The translations under genes and the position numbers were made by a program. A stretch of 13,604 bases of DNA from Cognatazoarcus sp050305135 (GTDB lineage: Bacteria > Pseudomonadota > Gammaproteobacteria > Burkholderiales > Rhodocyclaceae): contig JBNLET010000210.1 of NCBI GenBank assembly GCA_050305135.1, forward strand, positions 1 through 13,604, written 5' to 3'. The notes under the pieces were generated by a model. That model ran no database searches and was not told the DNA's origin. It saw only the letters and a list, made by a program, of their open reading frames with translations. Of the stretch, positions 8,746-13,604 are shown piece by piece. Position 1 is the stretch's first letter. Each line of letters opens with the position of its first letter.

Positions 8746-9240
8746 ATGGATGCCATGCCGACCAGACCGACCCGATTGCTGCCGATCCTGCTCGCGGGCC
8801 TGCTCATCGCCGGCTGCGCCGGCAAGCCGGCCGCGCCGCCGAAGGAAACGGTGTCGTTCATCGATTCGCGCATCTTCGACGACGAGTTGTCGCGCTCGCT
8901 CGGTGCCGGCTTCGACGAGGTGACGGTCGAGACCGGTGCCGGCGTGACGCTGTCGGCCATCCCGGAGCGGATGGACAAGTGGCTGTACTCGGTGCGCGAG
9001 GCCGACCACCCGGTGGTCGCCAAGCCGAAGCAGGGCACCGCCTACCGCTCGATCGGGCTGGTGGCGCTGCTGCAGGCCATCGCCACCGGCACCTACGAGT
9101 GGCTGCGCGAAAGCCTGACCTACGCGCCGGCCCGCAACTACGACGCGACGCTGATCTACGACAAGGCCACCGGCCAGGTCGAGCGCATCGTCTTCCGCGC
9201 CATCAAGACGCCGACCGCAAGCGAGACCGCCAGGCCCTGA
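8746..9240 (+). CDS. Predicted lipoprotein of unknown function
   Basis: A protein of about 164 residues with a clear lipoprotein signal: basic N-terminal stretch (PTRPTR), hydrophobic core, and the lipobox LIAGC with the lipidated cysteine at residue 24 from the ATG at 8746. The residue after Cys is Ala, which favours sorting to the outer membrane. The mature part is not a domain I recognise. It contains SFIDSRIFDDELSRSLG near the N-terminus and ends in a beta-rich NYDATLIYDKATGQVERIVF motif. Starts at 8755 (three codons shorter) and at 8680 (overlapping the oxidoreductase stop as TGATG) are also in frame. The lipobox position favours 8746 or 8755, although no start has a good ribosome binding site. 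It directly follows the oxidoreductase gene and may share its transcript. Confidence 0.72.
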   Translation: MDAMPTRPTRLLPILLAGLLIAGCAGKPAAPPKETVSFIDSRIFDDELSRSLGAGFDEVTVETGAGVTLSAIPERMDKWLYSVREADHPVVAKPKQGTAYRSIGLVALLQAIATGTYEWLRESLTYAPARNYDATLIYDKATGQVERIVFRAIKTPTASETARP

Positions 9241-9350
9241 TCCCTCCGGCCAGGACCGGCGACCGCCTCCAGCGCAACGCTTCCGACGCCGCACTTTCCG
9301 GCCTGATCGGCACGAAAACACTGCCGATTTCGAGCTTGCAAACACAAAGC

Positions 9351-9364
9351 TTCACCCGGATCAA
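9351..9364 (+). promoter_or_regulatory. Degenerate FNR/Dnr-like box upstream of the HDOD-like gene
   Basis: TTCAC-CCGG-ATCAA differs from the near-consensus box upstream of norC (TTGAC-CCGG-ATCAA) at one base only, but that base is the G of the TTGA half-site, which FNR-family proteins contact directly. A weak minus-10 candidate, TAGGCT (9387-9392), lies about 30 bases from the box centre, where a box at minus 41.5 would need it. This may be a weak or lost site. The flanking 9241-9526 gap otherwise holds only a short overlapping ORF. Confidence 0.35.
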
Positions 9365-9425
9365 TGCTGCACCGCAATATTTCGGGTAGGCTGCGGTTCT
9401 TGTCCCTGCGACCACGAGTAGGCCG

Positions 9426-9527
9426 ATGCCGCGCACCGCAGCCTTGTCCGAGCCCGCCGACGTCCATCGCCGGCGGTGCAGCCGAGACCTGCCGCTACTG
9501 CGACCTGGCGGCGGCCGCCCCGGCTGA
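9426..9527 (+). CDS. Possible 33-codon upstream ORF overlapping the HDOD-like start
   Basis: An ATG at 9426 opens a 33-codon frame that ends in TGA at 9525-9527, overlapping the ATG at 9527 of the next gene as TGATG. Its third codon positions are GC-rich, as in real genes of this window, and more so than in the competing frame over the same bases. The predicted peptide is short, basic and matches no family I know. The ribosome binding site is poor. It could be a leader for translational coupling, a chance ORF, or the true N-terminus of the next protein separated by a frameshift. Confidence 0.25.
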   Translation: MPRTAALSEPADVHRRRCSRDLPLLRPGGGRPG

Positions 9528-10399
9528 TGGGCGACCGCTTTGCCCGCCTCGCCGTTCCAGCCGGCGTGCAGCACGCAATCGCGCTGCGCAACGCCTGCCT
9601 GGACTCGGCCTGCCCCGATGCCGACATCGTCGCGCTCGCCGAGGCCCGTCCCGCCACCGCCGGCGGCATCGCCGCCATGGCCCACCGGTTGCATCCGGCC
9701 GCAGGCGGCGCCAACCAGTCCTTTGCCCGCCTGCTCGCCTCGATCGGAAGGCCCCGGCTGCGTTCGCTGGCGCTGCAACTGGCGCTGGCCGAATGGGTGT
9801 TCGCGTTCGACAGCCCGGTGCTGAGCGATTTCGCCCATAGCCTCCACGCCCACAGCGTCGCCGTCGCGCTGATCACCGAAGCACTGGCCAAGCGCGCCGA
9901 CCAGCCGTGGGCCGAGGAGGCCAGCGCGGCGGCGCTGCTGCACGAAGTGCCGCTGCTGGTCTGGCTGCGCGATTCGGACCCGCTGCAGTTCGACCAGGAC
10001 GACCGCGACCTGATCGCCAAGGCGGCGCGGCGGACGCCGCTGGTGCCGATGGATTTCGCGATGCTCGAAATCGACCTGCCCCACCTGGCGACGATCGCCC
10101 GCGACCGCTCGAAGCTGATCGCGCAGGCCCACCGCCTGGCCTGGTGCGAAAATCCGCTGCGCGACGAAGGCTCGGTGGACGGCCACCTGCCGGAGCTGGA
10201 CGAGTTGCCCCGCCTGCGCGCCCACGGCCAGGCGCTGATCGAGGCCTCGGCCCATGCCGTCCGCAGCCGCCGCGCCCAGCGCGCGGGATTCGCGGCCCCC
10301 TTCGCGCCCCCCGCCGGCAACGGGCGCATCACGCTCCTTGCCTGCGGCGCGCTGATGGCGCTTGCATTGGGCGCCTGGTACGCGCTGACCCTGCTCTGA
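9527..10399 (+). CDS. HDOD-like domain protein with C-terminal membrane anchor
   Basis: A 290-residue protein (from ATG 9527) whose first two-thirds look like a divergent HDOD domain. Matching elements are an N-terminal helical stretch with ARPATAGGIAAMAHRLH (40-56), replacing the usual DPaLaarlLrlaNS block; then LLASIGRPRLRSLALQLA (69-86); FAHSLHAHSVAVALITEALA (102-121); and AAALLHEVPLLVWL (134-147), which replaces the common LLHDIG. HDOD proteins are non-catalytic relatives of HD phosphohydrolases, usually involved in signalling. Residues 268-290 form one hydrophobic helix at the extreme C-terminus, predicting a tail-anchored protein with its domain in the cytoplasm; that is uncommon for the family. 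A GTG at 9476 would extend it by 17 residues but has no ribosome binding site. It lies 125 bases upstream of norC on the same strand. The specific role is unknown. Confidence 0.72.
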   Translation: MGDRFARLAVPAGVQHAIALRNACLDSACPDADIVALAEARPATAGGIAAMAHRLHPAAGGANQSFARLLASIGRPRLRSLALQLALAEWVFAFDSPVLSDFAHSLHAHSVAVALITEALAKRADQPWAEEASAAALLHEVPLLVWLRDSDPLQFDQDDRDLIAKAARRTPLVPMDFAMLEIDLPHLATIARDRSKLIAQAHRLAWCENPLRDEGSVDGHLPELDELPRLRAHGQALIEASAHAVRSRRAQRAGFAAPFAPPAGNGRITLLACGALMALALGAWYALTLL

Positions 10400-10433
10400 G
10401 ATCTGCCGCGGTGCCGCCGCCGCACGGCCACGC

Positions 10434-10447
10434 TTGACCCGGATCAA
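10434..10447 (+). promoter_or_regulatory. FNR/Dnr-type box of the norCB promoter
   Basis: TTGAC-CCGG-ATCAA matches the FNR/Anr/Dnr consensus (TTGAT-N4-ATCAA) at nine of ten half-site positions. With the box centre at minus 41.5, transcription would start near 10482, and CATCAT at 10471-10476 is a suitable minus-10. This leaves a 5' leader of about 43 bases before norC. Regulators of this family activate nor genes under low oxygen or NO. Whether an O2-sensing (FNR/Anr) or NO-sensing (Dnr/Nnr) protein binds cannot be told from the site. Confidence 0.85.
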
Positions 10448-10524
10448 GGCGTGCCGTCATGCCACCGACGCATCATCCGCCCCACGTTGCGCCAATACGG
10501 CGCTAGATGACGGAGATGACCCCA

Positions 10525-10950
10525 ATGAGTGGAACATTCACCAAGACGATGGCGCGAAACGTCTTCTACGGCGGAACCGTGTTCTTCATCCTGCTATTCC
10601 TGGCGCTGACCTTCGACTCGATGCAGACGCTGCCGAAGCGCGACAACCGAGGCAACCTGACCGCCCAGGTCGCGCACGGCAAGAAGCTGTGGGAGACCAA
10701 CAACTGCATCGGCTGCCACACGCTGCTGGGCGAGGGCGCCTACTTCGCACCCGAGTTGGGCAACGTCTATGTGCGGCGCGGCCCCGAGTTCATCAAGGCC
10801 TGGATCAAGTCCCAGCCGACCGGGGCGCCGGGCCGCCGCCAGATGCCGCAGTTCAACTTCAGCGAGGAGGAGCTGGACGCCCTGGTGGCCTTCCTGAAGT
10901 ACAGCTCGGAAATCAACACCAACGACTGGCCGCCCAACGTCGAGGGCTGA
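10525..10950 (+). CDS. norC: Nitric oxide reductase subunit C (membrane-anchored cytochrome c)
   Basis: The electron-donating subunit of the cytochrome-c-type NO reductase. It passes electrons from periplasmic c-type cytochromes to NorB for 2 NO to N2O reduction. It has 141 residues, close to known NorC proteins. A single N-terminal helix (about 13-30) anchors it, with the rest in the periplasm. The heme c site is Cys61-Ile-Gly-Cys64-His65, followed by the highly conserved TLLGEGAYFAPELGNV, and Met107 in GRRQMPQF is the likely axial ligand. The C-terminal INTNDWPPNVEG is also typical of the family. The start at ATG 10525 is chosen over ATG 10507 because GGAG (10512-10515) is spaced 9 bases from it and the N-terminus MSGTFTKTMARN aligns with known NorC. 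It is the first gene of the norCB unit. Confidence 0.97.
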   Translation: MSGTFTKTMARNVFYGGTVFFILLFLALTFDSMQTLPKRDNRGNLTAQVAHGKKLWETNNCIGCHTLLGEGAYFAPELGNVYVRRGPEFIKAWIKSQPTGAPGRRQMPQFNFSEEELDALVAFLKYSSEINTNDWPPNVEG

Positions 10951-11008
10951 TTCCCGCCGTGGTCCGCCGACGCGGACCGACCCCCAAGGACTCCAAGGAG
11001 CGACAAGC

Positions 11009-12388
11009 ATGCAGTACAAATCCCAGGCCGTCGCGAAGCCCTATTTCGTCGCGGCAATCGCCCTGTTCGTCGGACAGATCCTGTTCGGCCTGATCATGGG
11101 CCTGCAATACGTGGTCGGCGACTTCCTGTTCCCGGCCATCCCGTTCAACGTGGCCCGCATGGTCCACACCAACCTGCTGATCGTGTGGCTGCTGTTCGGC
11201 TTCATGGGCGGCGCCTACTACCTGATCCCGGAAGAAACCGAGACCGAGCTGCATTCGCCCAAGCTGGCGCTGGCGATGTTCTGGATCTTCCTGGTGGCCG
11301 GCGCGCTGACCATCGTCGGCTACCTCGCGGTGCCGTACTCGACGCTGGCCCACCTCACCGGCAACGACATTCTCGAGACGATGGGGCGCGAGTTCCTCGA
11401 ACAGCCACTGATCACCAAGGTCGGCATCGTCATCGTCGCGCTGGCCTTCCTGTTCAACATCAGCATGACGGTGCTGAAAGGGCGCAAGACGGCCATCTCG
11501 CTGGTGCTGCTGCTGGGCTTGTGGGGCCTGGCGGTGTTCTTCCTGTTCTCGTTCTACAACCCGTCCAACCTGGTGCTCGACAAGTTCTACTGGTGGTGGG
11601 TGGTGCACCTGTGGGTCGAAGGGGTGTGGGAACTGATCCTCGGCTCGCTGCTGGCCTTCGTGCTGATCAAGGTCACCGGCGTCGATCGCGAGGTGATCGA
11701 GAAATGGCTGTACGTGATCATCACGCTGACCCTGGTCACCGGCATCATCGGCACCGGCCACCACTACTTCTGGATCGGCACGCCGGGCTACTGGCAGTGG
11801 TGGGGTTCGATCTTCTCCGCGATGGAGCCGATCCCGTTCTTCGCCATGACCGTGTTCGCCTTCAACATGGTGAACCGCCGCCGCCGCGAGCATCCCAACA
11901 AGGCCGCCACGCTGTGGGCGCTGGGCACCGGCGTGATGTCCTTCCTCGGCGCCGGCGTGTGGGGCTTCCTGCACACGCTGGCCCCGGTGAACTACTACAC
12001 CCACGGCAGCCAGGTCACCGCCGCCCACGGCCACATGGCCTTCTACGGCGCCTACGCGATGGTCGTGATGTGCATGATCAGCTACGCGATGCCGATCCTG
12101 CGCGGCCGCGCGGCCAACTCGAACCGCGCCCAGGTGATGGAGATGTGGAGCTTCTGGCTGATGACGATCTCGATGGTCTTCATCACACTGTTCCTGACCG
12201 CGGCCGGCATCCTGCAGGTGTGGCTGCAGCGCTTCAGCAGCACGCCGCTGCCGTTCATGCAGGTGCAGGACCAGATCAGCCTGTTCTACTGGCTGCGCGA
12301 AGGCACCGGCGTGCTCTTCCTGATCGGCCTGGTGGTCTACATCCTGAGCTTCTTCGCCAAGGGCGGCGAGACCGCCCAGGCCGCCTGA
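11009..12388 (+). CDS. norB: Nitric oxide reductase subunit B (catalytic, heme b / heme b3-FeB)
   Basis: The membrane catalytic subunit of cNor, a heme-copper oxidase relative in which copper is replaced by non-heme iron. It has 459 residues and about 12 helices. Ligands are in place: His53 (RMVHTNL) and His342 for low-spin heme b, His340 (AAHGH) for heme b3, and His200, His251 and His252 for FeB, with Glu204 (HLWVEGVWE) as the characteristic glutamate ligand. Glu208 and Glu273 (AMEPIPF) match the conserved glutamates implicated in proton delivery. The protein lacks the N-terminal extension of quinol-dependent qNor, consistent with a separate NorC. The start ATG has AAGGAG 8 bases upstream, and the gap from norC is 58 bases. 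A strong intrinsic terminator follows the gene, so norCB forms its own transcript. Confidence 0.98.
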   Translation: MQYKSQAVAKPYFVAAIALFVGQILFGLIMGLQYVVGDFLFPAIPFNVARMVHTNLLIVWLLFGFMGGAYYLIPEETETELHSPKLALAMFWIFLVAGALTIVGYLAVPYSTLAHLTGNDILETMGREFLEQPLITKVGIVIVALAFLFNISMTVLKGRKTAISLVLLLGLWGLAVFFLFSFYNPSNLVLDKFYWWWVVHLWVEGVWELILGSLLAFVLIKVTGVDREVIEKWLYVIITLTLVTGIIGTGHHYFWIGTPGYWQWWGSIFSAMEPIPFFAMTVFAFNMVNRRRREHPNKAATLWALGTGVMSFLGAGVWGFLHTLAPVNYYTHGSQVTAAHGHMAFYGAYAMVVMCMISYAMPILRGRAANSNRAQVMEMWSFWLMTISMVFITLFLTAAGILQVWLQRFSSTPLPFMQVQDQISLFYWLREGTGVLFLIGLVVYILSFFAKGGETAQAA

Positions 12389-12417
12389 TCGCAGGGCCCG
12401 AGTCACCCCCTGCTTCG

Positions 12418-12443
12418 AAGCCCGCCGCCAGGCGGGCTTTTTT
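12418..12443 (+). terminator. Rho-independent terminator after norB
   Basis: AAGCCCGCC (12418-12426) pairs perfectly with GGCGGGCTT (12431-12439) around GCCA and runs straight into a T-tract (six consecutive T from 12438 to 12443, then C and TT). It begins 30 bases after the norB stop. It should end the norCB transcript and separates it from the norE promoter that begins about 90 bases further on. Confidence 0.9.
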
Positions 12444-12535
12444 CTTGCGGGCGCCGAAGGCCTCGCGACGCGTTCGCGAATCGGTCGGCGCCGGCAGCTC
12501 CGCCAAGGCCGCGATCGGGCCGGGTTTGCCGGAGC

Positions 12536-12549
12536 TTGTTCTGTATCAA
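12536..12549 (+). promoter_or_regulatory. FNR/Dnr-type box of the norE promoter
   Basis: TTGTT-CTGT-ATCAA keeps the full ATCAA half-site and TTG-T of the other half (one mismatch to TTGAT). The minus-10 candidate TACCAT (12573-12578) sits exactly as far from the box centre (30.5 bases) as the minus-10 does in the norC promoter. A box at minus 41.5 puts the transcript start near 12584, only about two bases before the norE ATG at 12586. The site therefore gives norE-norF-norQ their own FNR-family-controlled promoter. Confidence 0.75.
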
Positions 12550-12585
12550 GGTTCCGCCCCCCGCCGCCGCCCTACCATGCGCGGC

Positions 12586-13188
12586 ATGGAAACGCCTCTC
12601 GCCGCCACTGCCGATCTGCCGCACCCGACGTCCGCCCGCCCGCTGCCGGGCGACATGGCCGTCTGGTTCTTCATCCTCGCCGAACTGCTGGTGTTCGCGG
12701 TCTTCTTCATCGCCTATACGATCGCTCGCAGCCGCGACGTGGCACTGTTCGACGCCATGCAGGCGACGCTCGACCGCGGCGCCGGCGCGCTCAACACGGT
12801 GCTGCTGGTCACCAGCAGCTGGTGCGTGGCGCGCGGCGTACATGCCGCCGAACACGGCCGAGTGCGGCCGGCGGCGCGCTGGATCGCGCTCGGCATCGGC
12901 TGCGGCGGCGGCTTCCTGGTGGTCAAGTGCTTCGAGTACGCGGCCAAGTTCGCCGCCGGCGTGACCCTCTCTTCGAACGACTTCTACATGTTCTACCTGT
13001 CACTGACCTTCTTCCATTTCATGCACGTGATCCTCGGCATGGTGGTGCTGACGGTGCTGTGGCACGGCCTTCGCCGCGGCCGCTACGGACCGGGTCGGAT
13101 GGCCGGTCTGGAGAGCGGCGGCGCCTACTGGCACATGGTCGACCTGGTGTGGCTGGTGCTGTTTCCGCTGATCTACGTGCTGCACTGA
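12586..13188 (+). CDS. norE: NorE-like protein (cytochrome c oxidase subunit III family)
   Basis: A 200-residue membrane protein of the heme-copper oxidase subunit III family, in the NorE branch that accompanies cNor. It is an accessory needed for full NO reductase activity in some denitrifiers, and its mechanism is unsettled. A soluble N-terminus of about 22 residues is followed by LPGDMAVWFFILAELLVFAVFF, the NorE/CoxO-type first helix. Further helices lie around NTVLLVTSSWCVARG, WIALGIGCGGGFLVVKCFEY and FYLSLTFFHFMHVILGMVVL. The end YWHMVDLVWLVLFPLIYVLH is the classic subunit III terminus. ATG 12586 is the preferred start; ATG 12577 (MRG-) is in frame. Neither has a Shine-Dalgarno sequence, and the promoter geometry predicts a leaderless or nearly leaderless mRNA. 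norF begins 3 bases after its stop. Confidence 0.92.
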   Translation: METPLAATADLPHPTSARPLPGDMAVWFFILAELLVFAVFFIAYTIARSRDVALFDAMQATLDRGAGALNTVLLVTSSWCVARGVHAAEHGRVRPAARWIALGIGCGGGFLVVKCFEYAAKFAAGVTLSSNDFYMFYLSLTFFHFMHVILGMVVLTVLWHGLRRGRYGPGRMAGLESGGAYWHMVDLVWLVLFPLIYVLH

Positions 13189-13191
13189 ACG

Positions 13192-13446
13192 ATGACGACC
13201 CGACGACTCGACCTGATCTGGCTGTTCCTGCTCGCCGCCACCGGGCTCGCCTGGTGGATGGCCGAATGGCGCTCGGGCACCGGCGTGCCGGCGCTGGTGC
13301 TCGGACTCGCGCTGCTCAAGGGCGCCCTGGTGATCCTCGACTACATGGACCTGCGCGGCGTCCGCGCGCCCTGGCCGATGCTGGTGCTCGGCTGGCTGAC
13401 GCTGGTCCTCGCCGCCATCGCGATCGGCTTCGTGAGCGGCGGCTGA
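13192..13446 (+). CDS. norF: NorF-like small membrane protein (cytochrome c oxidase subunit IV / prokaryotic type)
   Basis: An 84-residue, very hydrophobic protein with three likely helices: LIWLFLLAATGLAWWM, VPALVLGLALLKGALVILDYMDL and WPMLVLGWLTLVLAAIAIGFVSG. The middle segment, with a lysine inside the helix followed by hydrophobics and YMDLR, is the typical signature of this small subunit IV/NorF group. It begins 3 bases after norE with no room for a terminator, so it is translated from the same mRNA, probably by coupling. In Paracoccus-type loci norF follows norE and the pair supports NO reductase activity. Size, position and composition all fit; sequence similarity within the family is low, so the symbol rests partly on context. 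Confidence 0.83.
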   Translation: MTTRRLDLIWLFLLAATGLAWWMAEWRSGTGVPALVLGLALLKGALVILDYMDLRGVRAPWPMLVLGWLTLVLAAIAIGFVSGG

Positions 13447-13460
13447 CCCGGAGAAATGGA

Positions 13461-13604
13461 ATGAATGCAATCGACCACAGCCCCGCCCAGGCGGTGCCCT
13501 ATTACGAGCCCGTCGGCGACGAGGAGGCCTTGTTCGAGCACGCCTGGAAGAACCGCCTGCCGCTGCTGATCAAGGGCCCCACCGGCGTCGGCAAGACCCG
13601 CTTC
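13461..13604 (+). CDS. norQ: NorQ-like MoxR/CbbQ-family AAA+ ATPase, 3'-truncated by window edge
   Basis: The first 48 codons of an AAA+ ATPase. The N-terminus has the NorQ/NirQ/CbbQ pattern: a short leader, PYYEPVGDEEALFEHAWKNR, then LPLLIKGPTGVGKTRF, where GPTGVGKT is the Walker A ATP-binding loop. NorQ works with the von Willebrand-domain protein NorD to insert or activate the FeB centre of NO reductase. The start ATG at 13461 has GGAG (13449-13452) 8 bases upstream, and the gap to norF is 14 bases. No stop is reached before position 13604. A norD gene is expected downstream but lies outside this window. NirQ and CbbQ are close relatives; the nor context decides the name. Confidence 0.92.
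   Translation, partial: MNAIDHSPAQAVPYYEPVGDEEALFEHAWKNRLPLLIKGPTGVGKTRF

Noticed and set aside
10913..12406. Long minus-strand frame opposite norB
   Set aside because: Antisense shadow of norB with His/Gln/Glu-rich low-complexity translation.

Overview
The window is about two-thirds G+C and densely coded. It has Gram-negative hallmarks: TRAP transporter genes, a lipobox lipoprotein, phasin and poly(3-hydroxybutyrate) (PHB) metabolism, and a cytochrome-c-type nitric oxide reductase with FNR/Dnr-type boxes. Together these suggest a denitrifying, PHB-accumulating betaproteobacterium (Rhodocyclales or Burkholderiales type). That placement is inferred from gene content and codon bias; no rRNA or other phylogenetic marker is present.

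Layout, left to right. (1) The 3' end of a bestrophin-like channel gene, followed by a long intergenic region with a REP doublet (REPIN-like hairpin). (2) A small HExxH metallopeptidase resembling the Tox-MPTase3 toxin family, with a signal-peptide protein of unknown function close downstream. (3) On the minus strand, a type II-topology PHB depolymerase followed by a phasin-like gene, probably one PHB-mobilisation unit. Convergent with (2), it ends in a hairpin whose two arms carry the opposing stop codons. (4) A divergent AT-rich control region, then a complete TRAP transporter operon (DctP, DctQ and DctM types, most like the TakP/FcbT branch). A strong hairpin, an OYE-family NADH:flavin oxidoreductase and an orphan lipoprotein follow. 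(5) A membrane-anchored HDOD-like protein with a degenerate FNR-like box upstream. (6) The nitric oxide reductase locus: norC and norB under one FNR/Dnr-type box and closed by a rho-independent terminator. A second box then drives norE, norF and norQ; norQ runs off the right edge and norD is expected beyond it.

How the parts work together. NorC and NorB reduce NO to N2O at the membrane. NorE and NorF are accessory membrane proteins, and NorQ is the MoxR/CbbQ-type AAA+ ATPase that, with NorD, activates NorCB. Two near-consensus FNR/Dnr boxes tie both transcription units to low oxygen or NO. The norE promoter geometry predicts an almost leaderless mRNA. The PHB genes handle storage carbon, and the TRAP system imports an organic anion whose identity cannot be read from sequence.

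The items most worth follow-up are the toxin-like metallopeptidase with its secreted neighbour, the predicted leaderless norE transcript with identically spaced promoter elements, the HDOD membrane protein beside the nor genes, and the OYE enzyme that keeps a four-cysteine cluster motif in a single-domain architecture. I found no clear previously undescribed multi-gene system.
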